From: Flavobacterium ovatum
GTDB taxonomy: Bacteria; Bacteroidota; Bacteroidia; Flavobacteriales; Flavobacteriaceae
Assembly (NCBI RefSeq): GCF_040703125.1
Contig: NZ_CP160035.1
Coordinates: 2,046,001 to 2,110,000, forward strand
Reading direction: 5' to 3'
DNA: 64,000 bases
The notes below the pieces were generated by a model. That model was given only the letters and a program-made list of their open reading frames with translations. It was not told where the DNA came from and made no database searches. Positions 1 to 8,116 of this stretch are shown here, in pieces. Made by a program: the position numbers and the translations under genes. How positions within the stretch are numbered: position 1 is the stretch's first letter; every line of letters starts with the position of its first letter.

Positions 1-1
1 G

Positions 2-145
2 GTGATTTTGGTTGAGTACTATAGTACTGAAAAAATGATATATCTTAGGGTAGGAGCCATCGTAGTTTTTATGTATGGAATGATGCAGTTGAGTGCTAAA
101 ACACCAAGTAAAAATCAAAATAAAGAAGAAGATGATATTAAGTAA
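2..145 (+). CDS. C-terminal end of (or very small) hypothetical membrane protein
   Basis: An open frame runs into the window from its left edge and stops at 143-145. It encodes about 47 residues with a hydrophobic stretch (YLRVGAIVVFMYGMMQL) followed by a charged, lysine- and glutamate-rich tail. It may be the end of a longer protein, or a complete 36-residue protein from the ATG at 35. The stop overlaps the start of the next gene by 14 bases, which suggests translational coupling. The function is unknown. Confidence 0.45.
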   Translation: MILVEYYSTEKMIYLRVGAIVVFMYGMMQLSAKTPSKNQNKEEDDIK

Positions 146-689
146 AGGAGATAAGGTTTCGGTTTTAGATGACGCTATTGATGGTGTGGTATTATCGGTG
201 AAAGGTGATCAAGTGGAAGTAGAAACTACAGATGGATTCTCGATGACATTTTTTGTCAAGGAATTGATTAAGTTAAACGATTCCAGTAGTTTAGATGATT
301 CTATTAAGATGATCAATATAAGTGCGGTTCAAAAAGAAAAAGAGATACCAAAACCGCGTAGTTTTGTTAAAGAACGAAAGGTTAAGAACGAACGTCCTGT
401 TCCTGAATTTGATTTACACATCGAAAAGTTAGTTAAAAACAAACAAGGAATGTCTAATTATGACATTCTAACCATTCAATCTGAAACGGCCAAAAGGCAT
501 ATTGATTTCGCTATTAAAAACCGAATTCCAAAGATTGTTTTTATTCACGGTGTGGGTGAAGGAGTATTGAAATCGGAGTTGGATTTTTTATTAGGACGTT
601 ATGATAATATCGATTTTCAGGAAGCTAATTATCAAAAATATGGTCAAGGGGCAACGGAAGTTTATATCCGTCAGAGTAAAAATAACTAG
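132..689 (+). CDS. Smr-domain protein (DUF2027-type N-terminus)
   Basis: Protein of 185 residues. The N-terminal part (about 1-60) is a small beta-rich domain starting MILSKGDKVSV; a basic linker follows, then a C-terminal Smr domain with the family signatures DLH (94-96) and HGVGEG (139-144). Smr domains, as in the tail of MutS2, bind branched DNA or RNA and some nick it; no MutS domains are present here. The ATG at 132 was chosen over an upstream in-frame start at 93 because the protein then begins at the conserved motif and overlaps the previous stop, as in coupled genes. The exact substrate cannot be told from sequence. Confidence 0.85.
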   Translation: MILSKGDKVSVLDDAIDGVVLSVKGDQVEVETTDGFSMTFFVKELIKLNDSSSLDDSIKMINISAVQKEKEIPKPRSFVKERKVKNERPVPEFDLHIEKLVKNKQGMSNYDILTIQSETAKRHIDFAIKNRIPKIVFIHGVGEGVLKSELDFLLGRYDNIDFQEANYQKYGQGATEVYIRQSKNN

Positions 690-700
690 TACACTTTAGT

Positions 701-748
701 CGTAAAAAAGAGGCTTGTTTTCAATTGAAAATGGGCCTCTTTTTTACG
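701..748. terminator. Bidirectional terminator between convergent genes
   Basis: Perfect 14-bp inverted repeat (701-714 with 735-748), with an A-run on one side and a T-run on the other. It serves the Smr gene on the plus strand and the lipoprotein gene on the minus strand. Confidence 0.85.
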
Positions 749-772
749 ATGTTTTAGTTCCTAAAAAACGTT

Positions 773-1735
773 TTAATTTGTAGTAGTAAGTTCTCCTAAA
801 ATATATGAATCGCCTAAAATAAAACTGCTGTTCCCTTTCTTTAGAGTAGCTTTTTTAAGAGTGATTGTATGTGTAAAAGCGTTTGGTCCATTAGTGGTTG
901 TCGTCACTTCGACAATACCATTTGTACCACTTACGCCAGCTACTCCATTCCATTCTTCGCTTAAAATAGGAGTGGTTGGAGTTGTAGTGTTGCAAAAATA
1001 CGAAGCACTTAATAGACCGGAAAACAATCGATAGGTAAGTTTGTTTGTACTTGTTCCTATAAGTCCTGTTCTTGGCGTGCCTGTAGGTGTTACCGCATTA
1101 ATAATTAAATTAGGATCTATTGTGAGCATAATCGCCTCGGTACTCTTGTAGTCGTATAATACATTTGAGCTGCTGCACTTAGTAAGGATTTTTTCAAAGT
1201 TAAAAGGCAAAGAGGTTGCGGTTGTTGTATAGCTTCCAAAAGGAAGTGTACTATACGTTTGCTCTCCATTATTGATGGAAAAAGTAATGTTTTTTAGGTT
1301 TATATAGTGATTGTAACCTGTGATTTTAGTGCTATTTAAAGTTGCGTCTGTAGATTTAATTGCTGTTGTTGTGATTTGAATCGTTCCAGAAGTAGCGCTC
1401 CACTGATCTGTGATTGTAGGAGTTGCTGGTTGAATCGTTTCGCAAATGTTGTCACTACTTACTGTACCGTTGTAAAAACGATACACTACTCTGTTACTAG
1501 TAGAACTGATGGTTAAGCTTGTAGGAGAACCGACTGTAGTTGCATCATTTACAAAATTTGTGGATGGAATTTCAAGGATTAATGCCTCTTTATCATTTAT
1601 TTTGTAAATAAGATTATTGGTGGAGCAGTTTTGAGTAGTATAGCTCTCAAATGCAATGGTCTCTTGGGTTAGATTCCCGTCATCACAACTATTCAAAAGC
1701 AACATAAAAGCTAAAAGGCAAGTGATTCGTTTCAT
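773..1735 (-). CDS. Two-repeat hypothetical lipoprotein
   Basis: Protein of 320 residues starting MKRITCLLAFMLLLNSCDDG, a lipoprotein signal peptide with the lipobox cysteine just before DDG, so it is probably membrane-anchored. The mature part consists of two diverged copies of a domain of about 130 residues. Each copy contains a cysteine near its start (QNCST, TKCSS), a pattern like YRFYNG / YRLFSG, a second cysteine (ICETIQP, FCNTTTP) and a beta-rich end like TLKKATL. No known family is recognised. The start was placed at the signal peptide rather than at an upstream in-frame codon. Its divergent neighbour is a cysteine desulfurase, with no obvious link. Confidence 0.8.
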   Translation of the reverse strand: MKRITCLLAFMLLLNSCDDGNLTQETIAFESYTTQNCSTNNLIYKINDKEALILEIPSTNFVNDATTVGSPTSLTISSTSNRVVYRFYNGTVSSDNICETIQPATPTITDQWSATSGTIQITTTAIKSTDATLNSTKITGYNHYINLKNITFSINNGEQTYSTLPFGSYTTTATSLPFNFEKILTKCSSSNVLYDYKSTEAIMLTIDPNLIINAVTPTGTPRTGLIGTSTNKLTYRLFSGLLSASYFCNTTTPTTPILSEEWNGVAGVSGTNGIVEVTTTTNGPNAFTHTITLKKATLKKGNSSFILGDSYILGELTTTN

Positions 1736-1809
1736 TATATCTATTATTTGCCACAAAAATAGCGAAAAAAATGGCAAATGATAATGAAGAATTCACAATT
1801 GATATTTCA

Positions 1810-1817
1810 TAACTTTG
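1810..1817 (+). promoter_or_regulatory. Possible -7 element very close to start codon
   Basis: TAACTTTG fits the Bacteroidetes -7 consensus TAnnTTTG and ends only five bases before the ATG at 1823. If used, the mRNA would be leaderless or nearly so. No clear -33 TTG was found at the usual spacing, so support is weak. Confidence 0.35.
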
Positions 1818-1822
1818 CAGCA

Positions 1823-2947
1823 ATGAAAAAAATATATCTCGATAACGCATCTACAACTTCTATTCGACCTGAAGTAGTTCAAGAAATGACCCAAATTATG
1901 ATGGAAGATTATGGTAATCCATCGTCTACACATAGTTTAGGGCGTAATAGCAAAAATATTTTGGAGCTTTCTAGAAAGGCGATTGCCAAATGTATCAATG
2001 CTTCGGCTCAAGAAATCATTTTTACTTCGTCAGCTACTGAGGCTAACAATTGGATTTTACGTTCTGCAGTTAAAGATTTAAAAGTAAGCCGTATAATTAC
2101 CAGTAAAGTGGAGCATCATGCTGTTCTACATGTAGTGGAGCAATTACAAAGAGAATTTGGCATTGCTGTTGATTTTGTAAAAGTCAATGCTAATGGAGCG
2201 GTTGATTTGACTCATTTGGTAGAGCTTTTGTCTCATGAAGGGAAAGCTTTAGTGAGTTTAATGCATGTTAATAATGAGACGGGTGTGGTTTTGGATTTAC
2301 AACGTGTAGGAATGCTTTGCAGAGAGTATAATGTTTTGTTTCATTCAGATACTGTGCAATCTGTAGGAAAACGTAGGATTGATTTACAATTGATTTCGGT
2401 AGATTTTTTGGTTGCGACTGCTCATAAATTTCATGGTCCTAAAGGAATTGGTTTCGCTTTTGTGAAGAAAAATTCTGGATTACAACCTTTGTTTTATGGA
2501 GGTGAACAAGAAAAAGGCTTGCGGGCAGGAACGGAACCGGTACACCAAATTGCTGGAATGACTAAGGCTCTGGTTATTTCTTATGAAAATTTAGAACAGG
2601 AGACAGCGCATATAACAACACTAAAAACTTATTTAGTTTCAAAAATAACGGAATTTTTTCCGCAGGCTACTTTTAATGGTGGAACGGATGGGATTTGTAC
2701 TATTTTGAATATATTGTTGCCTTTTTCGAAAGATAAGACAGCGATGATTTTATTTCACTTGGATATGAAAGGAATTGCGGTTTCTCGAGGAAGTGCTTGT
2801 CAAAGCGGAAGCATTAGACCTTCCCATGTTTTGGCTGAAATGCTTTCGGAAGAGGATTTAAAAAAACCGAATTTGCGTATCTCTATGAGTCATTATAACA
2901 CCAAAGAAGATATTGACAGACTTATTGAGGGCTTGAAAAGTTTGTAA
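1823..2947 (+). CDS. Cysteine desulfurase (NifS/IscS family)
   Basis: Protein of 374 residues, a class V aminotransferase-fold PLP enzyme that removes sulfur from cysteine as a persulfide for Fe-S cluster or other thio-cofactor assembly. The N-terminal signature YLDNASTT, the PLP lysine in ATAHKFHGPKG (K202) and the active-site cysteine in RGSACQSGS (C326) are all present, so it should be active. The start at 1823 gives the usual N-terminus; an in-frame extension upstream would add 15 unlikely residues. No isc or suf genes are adjacent, so the acceptor protein cannot be named. Confidence 0.93.
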   Translation: MKKIYLDNASTTSIRPEVVQEMTQIMMEDYGNPSSTHSLGRNSKNILELSRKAIAKCINASAQEIIFTSSATEANNWILRSAVKDLKVSRIITSKVEHHAVLHVVEQLQREFGIAVDFVKVNANGAVDLTHLVELLSHEGKALVSLMHVNNETGVVLDLQRVGMLCREYNVLFHSDTVQSVGKRRIDLQLISVDFLVATAHKFHGPKGIGFAFVKKNSGLQPLFYGGEQEKGLRAGTEPVHQIAGMTKALVISYENLEQETAHITTLKTYLVSKITEFFPQATFNGGTDGICTILNILLPFSKDKTAMILFHLDMKGIAVSRGSACQSGSIRPSHVLAEMLSEEDLKKPNLRISMSHYNTKEDIDRLIEGLKSL

Positions 2948-3022
2948 AACAAAGAATGATAATTTAATGGAAAATCATCCAATTGATTTCAATGTTTTTG
3001 TTGCCAGCTGAGATTTTAAAAT

Positions 3023-3064
3023 AAAAAAGGAGCTTCAATCGGATAAAGATGAAGCTCCTTTTTT
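3023..3064. terminator. Bidirectional terminator
   Basis: Perfect inverted repeat 3023-3036 / 3051-3064 (core GGAGCTTC/GAAGCTCC) flanked by A- and T-runs, between convergent genes. Confidence 0.85.
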
Positions 3065-3083
3065 GTATTTGTAAAACTGATTT

Positions 3084-4313
3084 TTAAAGTATTTGTTTGT
3101 CTTCGGTTTCAGGGTTGATGTGTTTAGCTCTCAGTTTCTCTTTGATGATGATTTCACGGTGTTTTGCTGACGCCATTAAGCCAATCATCATGATTACGGC
3201 AGTTAGTAAGATGACTTGGATAATAAGAGATTTATTTACTAAAGGCAATACTTGGTCTGTTGAAATGGATAAAAAGAGTAAAATGGTAATCAATCCTCTT
3301 GGGGCAACAAATAACAGTGGGAAAATTGGTATTTTGGATAACAATAATTGGAGAAAACGAAATGCAAATATGACGGTAACAATTCCTAGCGCCCACAGGA
3401 TGGTGTCCGGATTGACTATTTCGGAAGTTTTGATTAAAAACCCGAAAAGCATAAAAAATAAAGCTCTAATAATAAAAGTGGCTTCGATAGTAAGTTCTTT
3501 AAATTTTGCAACCTCTTTATTTAACAGGTCTAAACGGAAACTTTGTGTCCATTTCAAATGTTTGATTTCGTCCAAATTCCCAATGGCTAGACCAAATACT
3601 AGAATAAAGATCAAAGCAGGTAGGTGGAAAATTTTGGATATTTCGTAGATTAAAATCACTAGCAAAATGATTGGTACAAATTTAATGTGGTGGTCAATTT
3701 TGTTTAGTAAAAAAGAAAGCAAAAAGGTAGCGATGAGTGAAATCGTTATAATAAGAAGGATTTCTAAAGAGAAATATCCAAAGGTTTCTAATCCAAAATC
3801 TGTGTTGTAAATAATAAAATTAAAGAAAATAACTCCAAAAATATCCGACATACTACTTTCGTAGATGGTAAATTCTCTTTGGTCTGAAGTCAAGTTACGT
3901 ACACTAGGAATGGCAATAGCGCTACTGATTACACAAAACGGAATAGCATTAGTTAAACAGGTTTTGAAGGGGTAACCTCCAAAATAATGAAAAGCATAAG
4001 CAAGTGCAAAGGACATGGCCATCAGTGGAATTAAAGCACCTAGAACCGATTTTTTGATAAGACTTATTTTGGAACTATTGAGTTCTAGTTCCAAAGCTCC
4101 TTCAAGTACGATCAAAATTAATCCAATAGTTCCTAAGATAGGCAAGGTGGAGCTTAAGTCTGGAATGGGAATGTCAAAAAACACCGTCACTTCTTTAACA
4201 ATCCAACCCAATAACAAAAGTAAAATTACCGATGGAATTTTTGTATAACTTGCTGTTAGGTCAAACAAATAAGCGATTAGTAATAAGATACAAAGCGATA
4301 TAATAATGGTCAT
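3084..4313 (-). CDS. Cation:proton antiporter (Na+/H+ exchanger family)
   Basis: Protein of 409 residues that is hydrophobic almost throughout, with about 11-12 predicted membrane helices and a short charged tail (residues about 385-409). It matches the Nhap/CPA-type antiporters that exchange Na+ or K+ for protons in the inner membrane. The segment YESSMSDIFGVIFFN lies where CPA transporters carry their ion-binding acidic residues; here a single Asp (MSD) is visible rather than the classical ND or DD pair, so the ion stoichiometry is uncertain. Single gene, ATG start, sharing a bidirectional terminator with the desulfurase. Confidence 0.85.
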   Translation of the reverse strand: MTIIISLCILLLIAYLFDLTASYTKIPSVILLLLLGWIVKEVTVFFDIPIPDLSSTLPILGTIGLILIVLEGALELELNSSKISLIKKSVLGALIPLMAMSFALAYAFHYFGGYPFKTCLTNAIPFCVISSAIAIPSVRNLTSDQREFTIYESSMSDIFGVIFFNFIIYNTDFGLETFGYFSLEILLIITISLIATFLLSFLLNKIDHHIKFVPIILLVILIYEISKIFHLPALIFILVFGLAIGNLDEIKHLKWTQSFRLDLLNKEVAKFKELTIEATFIIRALFFMLFGFLIKTSEIVNPDTILWALGIVTVIFAFRFLQLLLSKIPIFPLLFVAPRGLITILLFLSISTDQVLPLVNKSLIIQVILLTAVIMMIGLMASAKHREIIIKEKLRAKHINPETEDKQIL

Positions 4314-4494
4314 ATGAAATCATTAGGTTAAAATCCCTCATTAAAGGAGGATGTAAGATAGTATTTTAGGCCATTATAAAACAATATTTTTTGTCATTCT
4401 TATGATTTATTTAATGCAATTGATATTAATTCATGAGGATTCTATGTGTTTTTGGGAATTTTGCTGTAAATTTTGATCAAAATACCTATAACCA

Positions 4495-4529
4495 AAACAG
4501 CACTTCTTCTTGTGAATAAGTGCTGTTTT
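4495..4529 (-). terminator. Terminator of the SnoaL-like gene
   Basis: Perfect 12-bp inverted repeat 4495-4506 / 4518-4529 (core AACAGCACTT), just downstream of the minus-strand gene ending at 4596. Confidence 0.7.
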
Positions 4530-4595
4530 ATAATATTATTTTACGTTTTAAATCAATACCTATGTACTAAGTTGTTCGTTTATAGAGTGTTTGTA

Positions 4596-5474
4596 TTAAA
4601 ATTTACCGTTGTTGTTTTTCCAGTCTGCTTTGTTTGTCATTTTTTCAATAACATCCCAGTGTTCGGCAATTTTACCATTTTCTATTCTAAATAAATCATA
4701 AAATGAATTATGGTCTGTGCCAAAATGTCCTTCGCTTACAACTAATACAAAGTTTCCTTCTCCTAGTACACGGTGAATTTTGTCATATTTCAAGAAAACA
4801 TCTTGTTTTGCAAGCGCCCCTAAAGTGGCTCCAAGTCCTGAAAGTTGGTCTGGAATATTTGGATTATGTTGGATATAATCATCTCCGTTGAAATATCCAG
4901 CTAGTTTCTCCATTTTTCCGTTAACCAAGATGTCATTAACAAATTCAGTAACTAAATTTTTGTTGGCAGCAGTTTTGTCTAAGTCTTTGATTGCTGTAGC
5001 ACCGTCAATCATGCTATGTCCACTTGGATTTGCAGTTACTGGAGTTTCTTGAAGGTTATCCCAGTGTTCTACAATTTGTCCGTTTTCGAATTTAAAGATA
5101 TCAAAACCAATTTTTGGTCCAAAAAAGTTGTAATCGGTATGAGTGAAAACATAATCACCTTCTTCAAAGGCGCGTATCGTTTTTACTTTGGCAGTGTTTG
5201 TCGGTATTTGTTGTAAAAGTGCTCCAAAACCTGCCAATCCATCCGCTACAGCAGTATTGTGCTGTTTGTAATTGGTCGGGTTGATGTAACTTACTGGTGT
5301 TGCATCTCCAGTTTCAATTGATTTTAATAGGGCTACTACTTTTTGTTTGTTTGAAATTTCCATTTTTTGAGATTTTTTTGATTTGTTATCTTTCTTGTTT
5401 TGTGCTTGAATAGCATTTCCTTGTACAAGTGTAAACGCTATTATGCTGGCTTGTGTAAGTGTCGATAGTTTCAT
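4596..5474 (-). CDS. Secreted protein with two SnoaL-like (NTF2-fold) domains
   Basis: Protein of 292 residues. The N-terminus MKLSTLTQASIIAF...AIQAQN looks like a cleavable signal peptide, so the product is probably periplasmic. Two related NTF2-like domains follow (about 40-155 and 165-290). Both contain the pattern NxxNYxQHN / GDDYIQHNPN and an EHWD motif near the end, as in predicted SnoaL-like aldol condensation-catalysing proteins. Substrate and reaction are unknown. The AraC regulator lies about 100 bases upstream in the same direction and could control it. An in-frame extension to 5546 was rejected because the signal peptide starts at 5474. Confidence 0.8.
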   Translation of the reverse strand: MKLSTLTQASIIAFTLVQGNAIQAQNKKDNKSKKSQKMEISNKQKVVALLKSIETGDATPVSYINPTNYKQHNTAVADGLAGFGALLQQIPTNTAKVKTIRAFEEGDYVFTHTDYNFFGPKIGFDIFKFENGQIVEHWDNLQETPVTANPSGHSMIDGATAIKDLDKTAANKNLVTEFVNDILVNGKMEKLAGYFNGDDYIQHNPNIPDQLSGLGATLGALAKQDVFLKYDKIHRVLGEGNFVLVVSEGHFGTDHNSFYDLFRIENGKIAEHWDVIEKMTNKADWKNNNGKF

Positions 5475-5573
5475 TTTTATTTGCTTTAAAAGTATAGTGC
5501 AAATGTACCGTGGGTTTAGACGGTAGAAGCTATCCAAAAAGGACAAAGGACTGTAAAAATGGGAAAATGTAGT

Positions 5574-6464
5574 TTATTGATTTGCTTTTCTAAAAGCTTC
5601 TGGAGTAAGCGAAGTATTCTTTTTGAAAAACTTGTATAAATTAGTAGATTCTTCAAAACCTGATTGAAAAGCTATTTCTTTAACCGAAAGTCGTGTGTTT
5701 ATAAGTAATCTTTTGATTTGGGTAGTCAAAACGGTGTCGATGAATTCTTTGGCCGATTTATGAATAATAGTATTTGTAATGGTGTTTACCGTTTTGGAAC
5801 TAATATTCATTTGACTAGCATAATCAGAAACCTTCTTGGTTTTAAAGCATTGGTTTTCGACCAATAGTTGAAGCTGTATAAATGAACTCAAGTATTTTTT
5901 TTCTGAAAACACAATATTGTCGAATGTCTTAATGCGGTATATTTTTCGAAAAAGAATATGCAACAAGCTTCCAATAACACTCATAGAATGCTCGTCTTTT
6001 ATTTGATTATATTCAGAAGCAATTTCGTCGATTAAGTTTTTTGTTATTTGAAAATCAGGCGCGTTGAGTTGGAGTTTTGGTGAGGTAATCAATTCATTAA
6101 ACAGTTGTAAACTTTTAAACACTTCGACTTCATTGAAAAAATGAACTAAAAAGGTATCTGTGAAAAGTAGCACATATCCTTGCACGTCGTTTTTAAAGAA
6201 CTTGTGAATTTGGTCTTTTCGAATGCTCAAAATGCTACCTTCTTGGAGCGTGTAATCGGTAAAATCGACCGTGTGCATGCCTTTTCCTGCTGTAATCATC
6301 ATTAACATATAAAAATCAATCTGCTGAAAATCTGTCAAAGTATGATCGAGATCTTTCTTTGAAAATATGGCGTCAAAAGTTGTTAAGTCAAACTGACTGT
6401 CTTTGCGTTTGTTGTTGAATTTTATTTGCTGAATGGAGTTTTTCAAGTATGGGGTGTTATGCAA
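5574..6464 (-). CDS. AraC-family transcriptional regulator
   Basis: About 296 residues. The N-terminal half resembles a cupin-type sensor (for example TVDFTDYTLQEGSILSIRKD); the C-terminal 100 residues hold two helix-turn-helix motifs typical of AraC/XylS proteins, the second being VKEIAFQSGFEESTNLYKFF followed by TSLTPEAFR. No in-frame ATG gives a full-length protein: the reading frame begins at a TTG at 6464, or at another TTG about six codons later, so the exact start is uncertain. The gene lies upstream of, and in line with, the SnoaL-like protein, a plausible target. Confidence 0.85.
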   Translation of the reverse strand: MHNTPYLKNSIQQIKFNNKRKDSQFDLTTFDAIFSKKDLDHTLTDFQQIDFYMLMMITAGKGMHTVDFTDYTLQEGSILSIRKDQIHKFFKNDVQGYVLLFTDTFLVHFFNEVEVFKSLQLFNELITSPKLQLNAPDFQITKNLIDEIASEYNQIKDEHSMSVIGSLLHILFRKIYRIKTFDNIVFSEKKYLSSFIQLQLLVENQCFKTKKVSDYASQMNISSKTVNTITNTIIHKSAKEFIDTVLTTQIKRLLINTRLSVKEIAFQSGFEESTNLYKFFKKNTSLTPEAFRKANQ

Positions 6465-6477
6465 GTATTCTTGTTTT

Positions 6478-6600
6478 TTTAGCCACGAAGTACAGGAATT
6501 TCCGCGAATAATTTTTAATTTCTGATAAAATTAGAGCAATTATTTTTTATGGTTTAGAATCCGTGCCAATTTGTGTAATTCGTGTTTAAATGGTGTTTAA
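6478..6600. repeat. Intergenic 'cacgaattacacgaatt'-type repeat
   Basis: The spacer contains GCCACGAAGTACAGGAATTT and, inverted, GTGCCAATTTGTGTAATTCG. A similar degenerate stretch with TTCGTGGAATTAG lies at 54955-55010. This looks like one of several dispersed intergenic sequence families; no coding capacity is seen. Confidence 0.4.
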
Positions 6601-6611
6601 ATGGTGTTAAT

Positions 6612-6905
6612 TTAATTCTCATAAAGTCTCAATCTATTTCTTACTGTGTGCAACTCCGTTTTTAGCGCATCTATTTTTTTGAGTAAATTAAGTACAACAT
6701 CGATTCCTTCAATGTTTACGTCTAGGTCTTGGTGCATTCGGATGATTTTCTCAATTTCGTGTAAGGAATCTTGGTGAATATAGCGTGTTTCGGCAATCTC
6801 TTCAATATCGATCAAGCCGTTATCGCTTAGATTATAAAAGAAAGATAAGGTTACTTTATAGTGAATGCAAAGTGTATCAAGGGCGATAAAATTTTCAGTA
6901 CTCAT
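6612..6905 (-). CDS. Chaperone modulator CbpM-like (MerR-type HTH)
   Basis: Protein of 97 residues. The N-terminal part resembles the MerR-like DNA-binding fold (SFFYNLSDNGLIDIEEI), then a helical region ends in a coiled-coil (KKIDALKTELHTVRNRLRL). In other bacteria CbpM binds the J-domain of CbpA and inhibits its co-chaperone and DNA-binding activity. It starts 4 bases after the stop of the CbpA-like gene, an arrangement like the cbpA-cbpM operon, which supports the assignment. Confidence 0.8.
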   Translation of the reverse strand: MSTENFIALDTLCIHYKVTLSFFYNLSDNGLIDIEEIAETRYIHQDSLHEIEKIIRMHQDLDVNIEGIDVVLNLLKKIDALKTELHTVRNRLRLYEN

Positions 6906-6909
6906 AATA

Positions 6910-7800
6910 TTAGTTCTTAGAAAGTTCAGTAAATAATTTCGTTTGTTTTTCGGTCAAATTGGTTGGGATAGCAATATTGTAGCTCACAAATAAATCGCCA
7001 AACTGTCCCGCTTTTTTGTAAACAGGGAAACCTTTTCCTTTTAGTTTGACTTGAGCGCCATTTTGTGTTCCTGCGGCAACTTTTAATTTTACTTTTCCGT
7101 CAAAAGTAGGGATGGTAATTTCGCCACCTAATACTGCGGTATATAAATCTAAGTCAATCGTACTGTACAAATTCTCTTTGTCTCGCTTAAAGTTGGCGTC
7201 GTTGTTTATAGAAAAGGTAATGTATAAATCTCCTTTAGGTCCGCCATTTTGACCGTCGGCACCATGACCAGGGATTTTTATGATTTGACCGTTCTCTACA
7301 CCAGCTGGAATTGTTAAGCGAATATTTTTTCCATTAACAGTAAGTGTTCTTTTGTGATCTTCAAACACATCTTTCAAGTCCAATTGCAATTCGGCATTGA
7401 AATCTTGTCCTTTATACTGTCTTTGACCGCCTCGTTGCCTATTTTGACCACCTCCACCAAATACAGATTCAAAAAAATCAGAGTAGTCTTGACCGCCAGA
7501 TTGCGCATTACCAAAACCGTCTCCAGCATTACTATACTTTCGTTGTTGTTGCTGTTGTTTGTTGATTTCGTCTGCATGTTCCCAATTTTCGCCGTGTTGG
7601 TCGTATTTTTCACGACTTTCCACATTGCTTAACACTTCATTAGCTTCATTGAGTTCCTTAAATTTTTGTTCTGCAGCTTTATCGTTTGGATTTAAGTCAG
7701 GATGGTATTTTCGAGCCATTTTCCGATAGGCTTTTTTTATTTCGGCTTCGGTAGCTTTTTTGTCAAGGTCCAATACTTTGTAATAATCTATAAAAGGCAT
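6910..7800 (-). CDS. CbpA-like DnaJ co-chaperone
   Basis: Protein of 296 residues. The J-domain (1-70) has the HPD motif in ARKYHPDLNP that stimulates DnaK ATPase. A Gln/Gly-rich linker follows (about 85-125), then the DnaJ C-terminal substrate-binding domains (about 130-290, with GVENGQIIKIPGHG and GTQNGAQVKLKGKG). The cysteine-rich zinc finger of canonical DnaJ is absent, which marks the CbpA class. The next gene, 4 bases downstream, encodes its CbpM-type modulator. Confidence 0.9.
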   Translation of the reverse strand: MPFIDYYKVLDLDKKATEAEIKKAYRKMARKYHPDLNPNDKAAEQKFKELNEANEVLSNVESREKYDQHGENWEHADEINKQQQQQRKYSNAGDGFGNAQSGGQDYSDFFESVFGGGGQNRQRGGQRQYKGQDFNAELQLDLKDVFEDHKRTLTVNGKNIRLTIPAGVENGQIIKIPGHGADGQNGGPKGDLYITFSINNDANFKRDKENLYSTIDLDLYTAVLGGEITIPTFDGKVKLKVAAGTQNGAQVKLKGKGFPVYKKAGQFGDLFVSYNIAIPTNLTEKQTKLFTELSKN

Positions 7801-8057
7801 AATCTATTGATTTTTAGTTTTAAAAATTGATTTTAGAATGCTTTAATGAAGGAGAATAAGAAGTTTCATTACAATTGAAAGGCCCTACCGTCTCCTTCAA
7901 ATTTAAGGAAAATTCGGCTCATATGAGAGATTGTAAAGGTTTATTTAACCTATGATAGTATTAGGTAAATAATATATTTAGATTTCCTGTAAGTTGTTGA
8001 AATATTGTGGTTTAGGCTTCAATGTGGCTTGGCCTTTTTATCTTAGTTAAAAAAAAG
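7801..8057. other. Divergent intergenic region (cbpA-like / SulP)
   Basis: Spacer between divergent genes. Apart from the SulP -7 element and leader hairpin described separately, I see no gene and no convincing heat-shock or riboswitch motif. Confidence 0.5.
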
Positions 8058-8099
8058 TACCTTTGCGCCACTTTACAAATCGTCATTTAGTGACGATTT
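8058..8099 (+). promoter_or_regulatory. SulP promoter -7 element and leader hairpin
   Basis: TACCTTTG (8058-8065) matches TAnnTTTG; a TTGG lies upstream but at longer than usual spacing. Right after it a perfect 9-bp hairpin, AAATCGTCA (8077-8085) / TGACGATTT (8091-8099) with a 5-nt loop, would sit in the 5' leader, 17 bases before the ATG. It has no T-run, so it may act in translation or RNA stability, or be a protein site. Confidence 0.5.
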
Positions 8100-8116
8100 T
8101 CAATTTAAAATAAAAA

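Noticed and set aside
3097..3648. 183-codon open frame antisense to the antiporter gene
   Set aside because: It lies wholly within a well-supported membrane protein gene, and its composition is the mirror image of hydrophobic codons.
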